Shown here: piece by piece, positions 49,615 through 63,758 of the stretch | How positions within the stretch are numbered: the stretch's first letter is position 1 | Layout of the letters: each line of letters starts with the position of its first letter | Origin: Parapristionchus giblindavisi | Lineage: Eukaryota > Nematoda > Chromadorea > Rhabditida > Diplogasteridae | NCBI GenBank assembly: GCA_943737045.1 | Contig: CALSFV010000019.1 | Location: 558,001 to 622,000 of the forward strand | Direction of reading: 5' to 3' | Length of the DNA stretch: 64,000 nt | Notes under the pieces: model-generated | What the model saw: the letters and a program-made list of their open reading frames with translations, nothing else | Told to the model about the DNA's origin: nothing | Database searches by the model: none | Position numbers and translations under genes: made by a program

Positions 49615-52600
49615 TCAGTACTCTCTGTTTTTGGTACAAAACAGTATGTTACAAGTGAAATTGTCAATGATACTCAGCGAGCGATATACTATGTGAAAGA
49701 GAAAAAAATCTGAATGAGACACACTTCAGGTCATGTCGATCTGTAATATTTTACTGCTGCTATAATGATCGAAGTACAAAAGTAGCTTTTACTCTGATAT
49801 GATCAAGATAACTTGAGAAATATGAAAATGAAAAATGAAACCTATCGTGTCATATACCAAATGAAAGAGCGAAAAATTCTGAATAATATAAACTATTTCA
49901 AAGTGGTCAGTACGGCCAATATGTAAATTTATCCTTCAGTACTCTCTGTTTTTGGTACAAAACAGTATGTTACAAGTCAAATTGTCAATGATACTCAGCG
50001 AGTGATATACTATGTGAAAGAGGAAAAAATTCTGAATGAGACACACTTCAGGTCATGTCGATCTGTAATATTTTACTGCTGCTATAATGATCGAAGTACA
50101 AAAGTAGCTTTTACTCTGATATGATCAAGATATCTTGAGAAATATGAAAATGAAAAATGAAACCTTTCGTGTCATATACCAAATGAAAGAGCGAAAAATT
50201 CTGAATAAGATAAACTATTTCAAAGTGGTCAGTACGGCCAATATGTAAATTTATCTTTCAGTACTCTCTGTTTTTGTTACAAAACAATTCGTTACAAGTC
50301 AAATTCTCAATGATACTCAGCGAGTGATATAATATGTGAAAGAGGAAAAATTCTGAATGACATACACTTCAGGTCATGTCGATCTGTAATATTTAACTGC
50401 TGCTATAATGATCGAAGTATAAAAGTAGCCTTTACTCTGATATGATCAAGATAACTTGAGATATATGAAAATGAAAATGAATCCTATCTTGTCATATACC
50501 AAATGAAAGAGCGAAAAATTCTGAATAAGATAAACTATTTCAAAGTGGTCAGTACGGCCAATATGTAAATTTATCTTTCAGTACTCTCTGTTTTTGGTAC
50601 AAAACAGTATGCTACAAGTCAAATTGTCAATGATACTCAGCGAGCGATATACTATGTGAAAGAGAAAAAAAATCTGAATGAGACACACTTCAGGTCATGT
50701 CGATCTGTAATATTTTACTGCTGCTATAATGATCGAAGTACAAAAGTAGCTTTTACTCTGATATGATCAAGATAACTTGAGAAATATGAAAATGAAAATG
50801 AATCCTATCGTGTCATATACCAAATGAAAGAGCGAAAAATTCTGAATAAGATAAACTATTTCAAAGTGGTCAGTACGGCCAATATGTAAATTTATCTTTC
50901 AGTACTCTCTGTTTTTGTTACAAAACAATTCGTTACAAGTCAAATTCTCAATGATACTCAGCGAGTGATATAATATGTGAAAGAGGAAAAATTCTGAATG
51001 ACATACACTTCAGGTCATGTCGATCTGTAATATTTAACTGCTGCTATAATGATCGAAGTATAAAAGTAGCCTTTACTCTGATATGATCAAGATAACTTGA
51101 GATATATGAAAATGAAAATGAATCCTATCTTGTCATATACCAAATGAAAGAGCGAAAAATTCTGAATAAGATAAACTATTTCAAAGTGGTCAGTACGGCC
51201 AATATGTAAATTTATCTTTCAGTACTCTCTGTTTTTGGTACAAAACAGTATGCTACAAGTCAAATTGTCAATGATACTCAGCGAGCGATATACTATGTGA
51301 AAGAGAAAAAAAATCTGAATGAGACACACTTCAGGTCATGTCGATCTGTAATATTTTACTGCTGCTATAATGATCGAAGTACAAAAGTAGCTTTTACTCT
51401 GATATGATCAAGATAACTTGAGAAATATGAAAATGAAAATGAATCCTATCGTGTCATATACCAAATGAAAGAGCGAAAAATTCTGAATAAGATAAACTAT
51501 TTCAAAGTGGTCAGTACGGCCAATATGTAAATTTATCTTTCAGTACTCTCTGTTTTTGGTACAAAACAGTATGTTACAAGTGAAATTGTCAATGATACTC
51601 AGCGAGCGATATACTATGTGAAAGAGAAAAAAATCTGAATGAGACACACTTCAGGTCATGTCGATCTGTAATATTTTACTGCTGCTATAATGATCGAAGT
51701 ACAAAAGTAGCTTTTACTCTGATATGATCAAGATAACTTGAGAAATATGAAAATGAAAAATGAAACCTATCGTGTCATATACCAAATGAAAGAGCGAAAA
51801 ATTCTGAATAATATAAACTATTTCAAAGTGGTCAGTACGGCCAATATGTAAATTTATCCTTCAGTACTCTCTGTTTTTGGTACAAAACAGTATGTTACAA
51901 GTCAAATTGTCAATGATACTCAGCGAGTGATATACTATGTGAAAGAGGAAAAAATTCTGAATGAGACACACTTCAGGTCATGTCGATCTGTAATATTTTA
52001 CTGCTGCTATAATGATCGAAGTACAAAAGTAGCTTTTACTCTGATATGATCAAGATATCTTGAGAAATATGAAAATGAAAAATGAAACCTTTCGTGTCAT
52101 ATACCAAATGAAAGAGCGAAAAATTCTGAATAAGATAAACTATTTCAAAGTGGTCAGTACGGCCAATATGTAAATTTATCTTTCAGTACTCTCTGTTTTT
52201 GTTACAAAACAATTCGTTACAAGTCAAATTCTCAATGATACTCAGCGAGTGATATAATATGTGAAAGAGGAAAAATTCTGAATGACATACACTTCAGGTC
52301 ATGTCGATCTGTAATATTTAACTGCTGCTATAATGATCGAAGTATAAAAGTAGCCTTTACTCTGATATGATCAAGATAACTTGAGATATATGAAAATGAA
52401 AATGAATCCTATCTTGTCATATACCAAATGAAAGAGCGAAAAATTCTGAATAAGATAAACTATTTCAAAGTGGTCAGTACGGCCAATATGTAAATTTATC
52501 CTTCAGTACTCTCTGTTTTTGGTACAAAACAGTATGTTACAAGTCAAATTGTCAATGATACTCAGCGAGTGATATACTATGTGAAAGAGGAAAAAATTCT

Positions 52601-53144
52601 GAATGAGACACACTTCAGGTCATGTCGATCTGTAATATTTTACTGCTGCTATAATGATCGAAGTACAAAAGTAGCTTTTACTCTGATATGATCAAGATAT
52701 CTTGAGAAATATGAAAATGAAAAATGAAACCTTTCGTGTCATATACCAAATGAAAGAGCGAAAAATTCTGAATAAGATAAACTATTTCAAAGTGGTCAGT
52801 ACGGCCAATATGTAAATTTATCTTTCAGTACTCTCTGTTTTTGTTACAAAACAATTCGTTACAAGTCAAATTCTCAATGATACTCAGCGAGTGATATAAT
52901 ATGTGAAAGAGGAAAAATTCTGAATGACATACACTTCAGGTCATGTCGATCTGTAATATTTAACTGCTGCTATAATGATCGAAGTATAAAAGTAGCCTTT
53001 ACTCTGATATGATCAAGATAACTTGAGATATATGAAAATGAAAATGAATCCTATCTTGTCATATACCAAATGAAAGAGCGAAAAATTCTGAATAAGATAA
53101 ACTATTTCAAAGTGGTCAGTACGGCCAATATGTAAATTTATCTT
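49615..53144 (+). repeat. Nested dimer and 6-mer duplications, right domain
   Basis: Three monomers at 49615-50577 recur at 51540-52502, 1,925 bp away. Inside this, dimers 50258-50898 and 50899-51539 (641 bp each), and 51861-52502 and 52503-53144 (642 bp each), are tandem copies. Markers are the 320-bp monomer with GATATAATATG, CTCAATG, GACATACAC, AGTATAAAAG and GAGATATATG, and monomers introduced by TTATCCTTCAG with AGATATCTTGAG and CCTTTCGTG. Confidence 0.85.
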
Positions 53145-54752
53145 TCAGTACTCTCTGTTTTTGGTACAAAACAGTATGCTACAAGTCAAATTGTCAATGA
53201 TACTCAGCGAGTGATATACTATGTGAAATAGGAAAAAAATCCGAATGAGACACACTTCAGGTCATGTCGATCTGTAATATTTAACTGCTGCTATAATGAT
53301 CGAAGTACAAAAGTAGCCTTTACTCTGATATGATCAAGATAACTTGAGAAATATGAAAATGAAAATGAATCCTATCGTGTCATATACCAAATAAAAGAGC
53401 GAAAAATTCTGAATAAGATAAACTATTTCAAAGTGGTCAGTACGGCCAATATGTAAATTTATCCTTCAGTACTCTCTGTTTTTGGTACAAAACAGTATGT
53501 TACAAGTCAAATTGTCAATGATACTCAGCGAGTGATATACTATGTGAAAGAGGAAAAAATTCTGAATGAGACACACTTCAGGTCATGTCGATCTGTAATA
53601 TTTTACTGCTGCTATAATGATCGAAGTACAAAAGTAGCTTTTACTCTGATATGATCAAGATATCTTGAGAAATATGAAAATGAAAAATGAAACCTATCGT
53701 GTCATATACCAAATGAAAGAGCGAAAAATTCTGAATAAGATAAACTATTTCAAAGTGGTCAGTACGGCCAATATGTAAATTTATCTTTCAGTACTCTCTG
53801 TTTTTGGTACAAAACAGTATGTTACAAGTCAAATTGTCAATGATACTCAGCGAGTGATATACTATGTGAAAGAGGAAAACATTCTGAATGAGACACACTT
53901 CAGGTCATGTCGATCTGTAATATTTTACTGCTGCTATAATGATCGAAGTACAAAAGTAGCTTTTACTCTGATATGATCAAGATAACTTGAGAAATATGAA
54001 AATGAAAAATGAAACCTATCGTGTCATATACCAAATGAAAGAGCGAAAAATTCTGAATAAGATAAACTATTTCAAAGTGGTCAGTACGGCCAATATGTAA
54101 ATTTATCTTTCAGTACTCTCTGTTTTTGTTACAAAACAATTCGTTACAAGTCAAATTGTCAATGATACTCAGCGAGTGATATACTATGTGAAAGAGGAAA
54201 AAATTCTGAATGAGACGCACTTCAGGTCATGTCGATCTGTAATATTTAACTGCTGTTATAATGATCGAAGTACAAAAGTAGCCTTTACTCTGATATGATC
54301 AAGATAACTTGAGAAATATGAAAATGAAAATGAATCCTATCGTGTCATATACCAAATGAAAGAGCGAAAAATTCTGAATAAGATAAACTATTTCAAAGTG
54401 GTCAGTACGGGCAATATGTAAATTTATCTTTCAGTACTCTCTGTTTTTGGTACAAAACAGTATGTTACAAGTCAAATTGTCAATGATACTCAGCGAGTGA
54501 TATACTATGTGAAAGAGGAAAAAATTCTGAATGAGACACACTTCAGGTCATGTCGATCTGTAATATTTTACTGCTGCTATACTGATCGAAGTACAAAAGT
54601 AGCTTTTACTCTGATATGATCAAGATAACTTGAGAAATATGAAAATGAAAAATGAAACCTATCGTGTCATATACCAAATGAAAGAGCGAAAAATTCTGAA
54701 TAAGATAAACTATTTCAAAGTGGTCAGTACGGCCAATATGTAAATTTATCTT

Positions 54753-57700
54753 TCAGTACTCTCTGTTTTTGTAACAAAACAATTCGTTACAAGTCAAATT
54801 GTCAATGATACTCAGCGAGTAATATACTATGTGAAAGAGAAAAAAATTCTGAATGAGACACACTTCAGGTCATGTCGATCTGTAATATTTTACTGCTGCT
54901 ATAATGATCGAAGTACAAAAGTAGCTTTTACTCTGATATGATCAAGATAACTTGAGAAATATGAAAATGAAAAATGAAACCTATCGTGTCATATACCAAA
55001 TGATAGAGCGAAAAATTCTGAATAAGATAAACTATTTCAAAGTGGTCAGTACGGCCAATATGTAAATTTATCTTTCAGTACTCTCTGTTTTTGGTACAAA
55101 ACAGCACGTTACAAGTCAAATTGTCAAAGATACTCAGCGAGTGATATACTATGTGAAAGAGAAAAAAATTCTGAATGATACACACTTCAGGTCATGTCGA
55201 TCTGTAATATTTTACTGCTGCTATAATGATCGAAGTACAAAAGTAGCTTTTACTCTGATATGATCAAGATAACTTGAGAAATATGAAAATGAAAAATGAA
55301 ACCTATCGTGTCATATACCAAATGATAGAGCGAAAAATTCTGAATAAGATAAACTATTTCAATTGGTCAGTACGGCCAATATGTAAATTTATCTTTCAGT
55401 ACTCTCTGTTTTTGGTACAAAACAGCACGTTACAAGTCAAATTGTCAAAGATACTCAGCGAGTGATATACTATGTGAAAGAGAAAAAAATTCTGAATGAT
55501 ACACACTTCAGGTCATGTCGATCTGTAATATTTTACTGCTGCTATAATGATCGAAGTTCAAAAGTAGCTTTTACTCTGATATGATCAAGATAACTTGAGA
55601 AATATGAAAATGAAAATGAATCCTATCGTGTTATATACCAAATGAAAGAGCGAAAAATTCTGAATAAGATAAACTATTTCAAAGTGGTCAGTACGGCCAA
55701 TATGTAAATTTATCTTTCAGTACTCTCTGTTTTTGGTACAAAACAGTATGTTACAAGTGAAATTGTCAATGATACTCAGCGAGCGATATACTATGTGAAA
55801 GAGAAAAAAAAATCTGAATGAGACACACTTCAGGTCATGTCGATCTGTAATATTTTACTGCTGCTATAATGATCGAAGTACAAAAGTAGCTTTTACTCTG
55901 ATATGATCAAGATAACTTGAGAAATATGAAAATGAAAATGAATCCTATCGTGTCATATACCAAATGAAAGAGCGAAAAATTCTGAATAAGATAAACTATT
56001 TCAAAGTGGTCAGTACGGCCAATATGTAAATTTATCTTTCAGTACTCTCTGTTTTTTTGGTACAAAACAGTATGCTACAAGTCAAATTGTCAATGATACT
56101 CAGCGAGTGATATACTATGTGAAATAGGAAAAAATTCTGAATGAGACACACTTCAGGTCATGTCGATCTGTAATATTTTACTGCTGCTATAATGATCGAA
56201 GTACAAAAGTAGCTTTTACTCTGATATGATCAAGATAACTTGAGAAATATGAAAATGAAAAATGAAACCTATCGTGTCATATACCAAATGAAAGAGCGAA
56301 AAATTCTGAATAAGATAAACTATTTCAAAGTGGTCAGTACGGCCAATATGTAAATTTATCTTTCAGTACTCTCTGTTTTTGGTACAAAACAGTATGTTAC
56401 AAGTCAAATTGTCAATGATACTCAGCGAGTGATATACTATGTGAAAGAGGAAAAATTCTGAATGACATACACTTCAGGTCATGTCGATCTGTAATATTTA
56501 ACTGCTGCTATAATGATCGAAGTATAAAAGTAGCCTTTACTCTGATATGATCAAGATAACTTGAGATATATGAAAATGAAAATGAATCCTATCTTGTCAT
56601 ATACCAAATGAAAGAGCGAAAAATGCTGAATAAGATAAACTATTTCAAAGTGGTCAGTACGGCCAATATGTAAATTTATCTTTCAGTACTCTCTGTTTTT
56701 GGTACAAAACAGTATGCTACAAGTCAAATTGTCAATGATACTCAGCGAGTGATATACTATGTGAAATAGGAAAAAATTCCGAATGAGACACACTTCAGGT
56801 CATGTCGATCTGTAATATTTTACTGCTGCTATAATGATCGAAGTACAAAAGTAGCTTTTACTCTGATATGATCAAGATAACTTGAGAAATATGAAAATGA
56901 AAAATGAAACCTATCGTGTCATATACCAAATGAAAGAGCGAAAAATTCTGAATAAGATAAACTATTTCAAAGTGGTCAGTACGGCCAATATGTAAATTTA
57001 TCTTTCAGTACTCTCTGTTTTTGGTACAAAACAGTATGTTACAAGTCAAATTGTCAATGATACTCAGCGAGTGATATACTATGTGAAAGAGGAAAACATT
57101 CTGAATGAGACACACTTCAGGTCATGTCGATCTGTAATATTTTACTGCTGCTATAATGATCGAAGTACAAAAGTAGCTTTTACTCTGATATGATCAAGAT
57201 AACTTGAGAAATATGAAAATGAAAAATGAAACCTATCGTGTCATATACCAAATGAAAGAGCGAAAAATTCTGAATAAGATAAACTATTTCAAAGTGGTCA
57301 GTACGGCCAATATGTAAATTTATCTTTCAGTACTCTCTGTTTTTGTAACAAAACAATTCGTTACAAGTCAAATTGTCAATGATACTCAGCGAGTGATATA
57401 CTATGTGAAAGAGAAAAAAATTCTGAATGAGACACACTTCAGGTCATGTCGATCTGTAATATTTTACTGCTGCTATAATGATCGAAGTACAAAAGTAGCT
57501 TTTACTCTGATATGATCAAGATAACTTGAGAAATATGAAAATGAAAAATGAAATCTATCGTGTCATATACCAAATGATAGAGCGAAAAATTCTGAATAAG
57601 ATAAACTATTTCAAAGTGGTCAGTACGGCCAATATGTAAATTTATCTTTCAGTACTCTCTGTTTTTGGTACAAAACAGCACGTTACAAGTCAAATTGTCA

Positions 57701-60221
57701 AAGATACTCAGCGAGTGATATACTATGTGAAAGAGAAAAAAATTCTGAATGATACACACTTCAGGTCATGTCGATCTGTAATATTTTACTGCTGCTATAA
57801 TGATCGAAGTACAAAAGTAGCTTTTACTCTGATATGATCAAGATAACTTGAGAAATATGAAAATGAAAAATGAAACCTATCGTGTCATATACCAAATGAT
57901 AGAGCGAAAAATTCTGAATAAGATAAACTATTTCAATTGGTCAGTACGGCCAATATGTAAATTTATCTTTCAGTACTCTCTGTTTTTGGTACAAAACAGC
58001 ACGTTACAAGTCAAATTGTCAAAGATACTCAGCGAGTGATATACTATGTGAAAGAGAAAAAAATTCTGAATGATACACACTTCAGGTCATGTCGATCTGT
58101 AATATTTTACTGCTGCTATAATGATCGAAGTTCAAAAGTAGCTTTTACTCTGATATGATCAAGATAACTTGAGAAATATGAAAATGAAAATGAATCCTAT
58201 CGTGTTATATACCAAATGAAAGAGCGAAAAATTCTGAATAAGATAAACTATTTCAAAGTGGTCAGTACGGCCAATATGTAAATTTATCTTTCAGTACTCT
58301 CTGTTTTTGGTACAAAACAGTATGTTACAAGTGAAATTGTCAATGATACTCAGCGAGCGATATACTATGTGAAAGAGAAAAAAAATCTGAATGAGACACA
58401 CTTCAGGTCATGTCGATCTGTAATATTTTACTGCTGCTATAATGATCGAAGTACAAAAGTAGCTTTTACTCTGATATGATCAAGATAACTTGAGAAATAT
58501 GAAAATGAAAATGAATCCTATCGTGTCATATACCAAATGAAAGAGCGAAAAATTCTGAATAAGATAAACTATTTCAAAGTGGTCAGTACGGCCAATATGT
58601 AAATTTATCTTTCAGTACTCTCTGTTTTTTTGGTACAAAACAGTATGCTACAAGTCAAATTGTCAATGATACTCAGCGAGTGATATACTATGTGAAATAG
58701 GAAAAAATTCTGAATGAGACACACTTCAGGTCATGTCGATCTGTAATATTTTACTGCTGCTATAATGATCGAAGTACAAAAGTAGCTTTTACTCTGATAT
58801 GATCAAGATAACTTGAGAAATATGAAAATGAAAAATGAAACCTATCGTGTCATATACCAAATGAAAGAGCGAAAAATTCTGAATAAGATAAACTATTTCA
58901 AAGTGGTCAGTACGGCCAATATGTAAATTTATCTTTCAGTACTCTCTGTTTTTGGTACAAAACAGTATGTTACAAGTCAAATTGTCAATGATACTCAGCG
59001 AGTGATATACTATGTGAAAGAGGAAAAATTCTGAATGACATACACTTCAGGTCATGTCGATCTGTAATATTTAACTGCTGCTATAATGATCGAAGTATAA
59101 AAGTAGCCTTTACTCTGATATGATCAAGATAACTTGAGATATATGAAAATGAAAATGAATCCTATCTTGTCATATACCAAATGAAAGAGCGAAAAATGCT
59201 GAATAAGATAAACTATTTCAAAGTGGTCAGTACGGCCAATATGTAAATTTATCTTTCAGTACTCTCTGTTTTTGGTACAAAACAGTATGCTACAAGTCAA
59301 ATTGTCAATGATACTCAGCGAGTGATATACTATGTGAAATAGGAAAAAATTCCGAATGAGACACACTTCAGGTCATGTCGATCTGTAATATTTTACTGCT
59401 GCTATAATGATCGAAGTACAAAAGTAGCTTTTACTCTGATATGATCAAGATAACTTGAGAAATATGAAAATGAAAAATGAAACCTATCGTGTCATATACC
59501 AAATGAAAGAGCGAAAAATTCTGAATAAGATAAACTATTTCAAAGTGGTCAGTACGGCCAATATGTAAATTTATCTTTCAGTACTCTCTGTTTTTGGTAC
59601 AAAACAGTATGCTACAAGTCAAATTGTCAATGATACTCAGCGAGTGATATACTATGTGAAATAGGAAAAAATTCCGAATGAGACACACTTCAGGTCATGT
59701 CGATCTGTAATATTTTACTGCTGCTATAATGATCGAAGTACAAAAGTAGCTTTTACTCTGATATGATCAAGATAACTTGAGAAATATGAAAATGAAAAAT
59801 GAAACCTATCGTGTCATATACCAAATGAAAGAGCGAAAAATTCTGAATAAGATAAACTATTTCAAAGTGGTCAGTACGGCCAATATGTAAATTTATCTTT
59901 CAGTACTCTCTGTTTTTGGTACAAAACAGTATGTTACAAGTCAAATTGTCAATGATACTCAGCGAGTGATATACTATGTGAAAGAGGAAAACATTCTGAA
60001 TGAGACACACTTCAGGTCATGTCGATCTGTAATATTTTACTGCTGCTATAATGATCGAAGTACAAAAGTAGCTTTTACTCTGATATGATCAAGATAACTT
60101 GAGAAATATGAAAATGAAAAATGAAACCTATCGTGTCATATACCAAATGAAAGAGCGAAAAATTCTGAATAAGATAAACTATTTCAAAGTGGTCAGTACG
60201 GCCAATATGTAAATTTATCTT
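54753..60221 (+). repeat. 8-mer HOR (2,574 bp) and a 9-monomer copy
   Basis: Copy 1 is 54753-57326 and copy 2 is 57327-60221. Shared rare markers include TTTCAATTGGTCAG (monomers 55075 and 57649), GAAGTTCAAAAG (55396 and 57970), CTGTTTTTTTGGTAC (56039 and 58612, each 324 bp) and AAAATGCTGAAT (56363 and 58936). In copy 2 the monomer with TATGCTAC, GAAATAGG and ATTCCG occurs twice (59256 and 59578), adding one monomer. An A-run is one base shorter in 58291 than in 55717. Confidence 0.88.
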
Positions 60222-63200
60222 TCAGTACTCTCTGTTTTTGTTACAAAACAATTCGTTACAAGTCAAATTGTCAATGATACTCAGCGAGTGATATACTATG
60301 TGAAAGAGGAAAAAATTCTGAATGAGACGCACTTCAGGTCATGTCGATCTGTAATATTTAACTGCTGTTATAATGATCGAAGTACAAAAGTAGCCTTTAC
60401 TCTGATATGATCAAGATAACTTGAGAAATATGAAAATGAAAATGATTCCTATCGTGTCATATACCAAATAAAAGGGCGAAAAATTCTGAATAAGATAAAC
60501 TATTTCAAAGTGGTCAGTACGGCCAATATGTAAATTTATCTTTCAGTACTCTCTGTTTTTGTAACAAAACAATTCGTTACAAGTCAAATTGTCAATGATA
60601 CTCAGCGAGTGATATACTATGTGAAAGAGAAAAAAATTCTGAATGAGACACACTTCAGGTCATGTCGATCTGTAATATTTTACTGCTGCTATACTGATCG
60701 AAGTACAAAAGTAGCTTTTACTCTGATATGATCAAGATAACTTGAGAAATATGAAAATGAAAAATGAAACCTATCGTGTCATATACCAAATGAAAGAGCG
60801 AAAAATTCTGAATAAGATAAACTATTTCAAAGTGGTCAGTACGGCCCATATGTAAATTTATCTTTCAGTACTCTCTGTTTTTGGTACAAAACAGCACGTT
60901 ACAAGTGAAATTGTCAATGATACTCAGCGAGCGATATACTATGTGAAAGAGAAAAAAATTCTGAATGAGACACACTACAGGTCATGTCGATCTGTAATAT
61001 TTTACTGCTGCTATAATGATCGAAGTACAAAAGTAGCTTTTACTCTGATATGATCAAGATAACTTGAGAAATATGAAAATGAAAAATGAAACCTATCGTG
61101 TCATATACCAAATGATAGAGCGAAAAATTCTGAATAAGATAAACTATTTCAAAGTGGTCAGTACGGCCAATATGTAAATTTATCTTTCAGTACTCTCTGT
61201 TTTTGGTACAAAACAGCACGTTACAAGTCAAATTGTCAAAGATACTCAGCGAGTGATATACTATGTGAAAGAGAAAACAATTCTGAATGATACACACTTC
61301 AGGTCATGTCGATCTGTAATATTTTACTGCTGCTATAATGATCGAAGTACAAAAGTAGCTTTTACTCTGATATGATCAAGATAACTTGAGAAATATGAAA
61401 ATGAAAAATGAAACCTATCGTGTCATATACCAAATGAAAGAGCGAAAAATTCTGAATAAGATAAACTATTTCAAAGTGGTCAGTACGGCCAATATGTAAA
61501 TTTATCTTTCAGTACTCTCTGTTTTTGGTACAAAACAGTATGTTACAAGTCAAATTGTCAATGATACTCAGCGAGTGATATACTATGTGAAAGAGGAAAA
61601 CATTCTGAATGAGACACACTTCAGGTCATGTCGATCTGTAATATTTTACTGCTGCTATAATGATCGAAGTACAAAAGTAGCTTTTACTCTGATATGATCA
61701 AGATAACTTGAGAAATATGAAAATGAAAAATGAAACCTATCGTGTCATATACCAAATGAAAGAGCGAAAAATTCTGAATAAGATAAACTATTTCAAAGTG
61801 GTCAGTACGGCCAATATGTAAATTTATCTTTCAGTACTCTCTGTTTTTGTTACAAAACAATTCGTTACAAGTCAAATTGTCAATGATACTCAGCGAGTGA
61901 TATACTATGTGAAAGAGGAAAAAATTCTGAATGAGACGCACTTCAGGTCATGTCGATCTGTAATATTTAACTGCTGTTATAATGATCGAAGTACAAAAGT
62001 AGCCTTTACTCTGATATGATCAAGATAACTTGAGAAATATGAAAATGAAAATGAATCCTATCGTGTCATATACCAAATGAAAGAGCGAAAAATTCTGAAT
62101 AAGATAAACTATTTCAAAGTGGTCAGTACGGCCAATATGTAAATTTATCTTTCAGTACTCTCTGTTTTTGGTACAAAACAGTATGTTACAAGTCAAATTG
62201 TCAATGATACTCAGCGAGTGATATACTATGTGAAAGAGGAAAACATTCTGAATGAGACACACTTCAGGTCATGTCGATCTGTAATATTTTACTGCTGCTA
62301 TAATGATCGAAGTACAAAAGTAGCTTTTACTCTGATATGATCAAGATAACTTGAGAAATATGAAAATGAAAAATGAAACCTATCGTGTCATATACCAAAT
62401 GAAAGAGCGAAAAATTCTGAATAAGATAAACTATTTCAAAGTGGTCAGTACGGCCAATATGAAAATTTATCTTTCAGTACTCTCTGTTTTTGGTACAAAA
62501 CAGCACGTTACAAGTCAAATTGTCAATGATACTCAGCGAGTGATATACTATGTGAAAGAGGAAAAAATTCTGAATGAGACGCACTTCAGGTCATGTCGAT
62601 CTGTAATATTTAACTGCTGTTATAATGATCGAAGTACAAAAGTAGCCTTTACTCTGATATGATCAAGATAACTTGAGAAATATGAAAATGAAAATGAATC
62701 CTATCGTGTCATATACCAAATGAAAGAGCGAAAAATTCTGAATAAGATAAACTATTTCAAAGTGGTCAGTACGGGCAATATGTAAATTTATCTTTCAGTA
62801 CTCTCTGTTTTTGGTACAAAACAGTATGTTACAAGTCAAATTGTCAATGATACTCAGCGAGTGATATACTATGTGAAAGAGGAAAAAATTCTGAATGAGA
62901 CACACTTCAGGTCATGTCGATCTGTAATATTTTACTGCTGCTATACTGATCGAAGTACAAAAGTAGCTTTTACTCTGATATGATCAAGATAACTTGAGAA
63001 ATATGAAAATGAAAAATGAAACCTATCGTGTCATATACCAAATGAAAGAGCGAAAAATTCTGAATAAGATAAACTATTTCAAAGTGGTCAGTACGGCCAA
63101 TATGTAAATTTATCTTTCAGTACTCTCTGTTTTTGTAACAAAACAATTCGTTACAAGTCAAATTGTCAATGATACTCAGCGAGTGATATACTATGTGAAA

Positions 63201-63758
63201 GAGAAAAAAATTCTGAATGATACACACTTCAGGTCATGTCGATCTGTAATATTTTACTGCTGCTATAATGATCGAAGTACAAAAGTAGCTTTTACTCTGA
63301 TATGATCAAGATAACTTGAGAAATATGAAAATGAAAATGAATCCTATCGTGTCATATACCAAATGAAAGAGCGAAAAATTCTGAATAAGATAAACTATTT
63401 CAAAGTGGTCAGTACGGCCCATATGTAAATTTATCTTTCAGTACTCTCTGTTTTTGGTACAAAACAGCACGTTACAAGTGAAATTGTCAATGATACTCAG
63501 CGAGCGATATACTATGTGAAAGAGAAAAAAATTCTGAATGAGACACACTTCAGGTCATGTCGATCTGTAATATTTTACTGCTGCTATAATGATCGAAGTA
63601 CAAAAGTAGCTTTTACTCTGATATGATCAAGATAACTTGAGAAATATGAAAATGAAAATGATTCCTATCGTGTCATATACCAAATAAAAGGGCGAAAAAT
63701 TCTGAATAAGATAAACTATTTCAAAGTGGTCAGTACGGCCAATATGTAAATTTATCTT

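Noticed and set aside
55274..55465. Open frame of 63 codons, repeated at 57848-58039
   Set aside because: It results from a small change (CAAAGTGG to CAATTGG) that shifts the frame in a monomer copied within the 8-mer repeat; not a gene family.
62351..62662. Open frame of 103 codons
   Set aside because: Two satellite half-units joined after one stop codon was lost; it starts at TTG. Used only as evidence for the low-stop frame.
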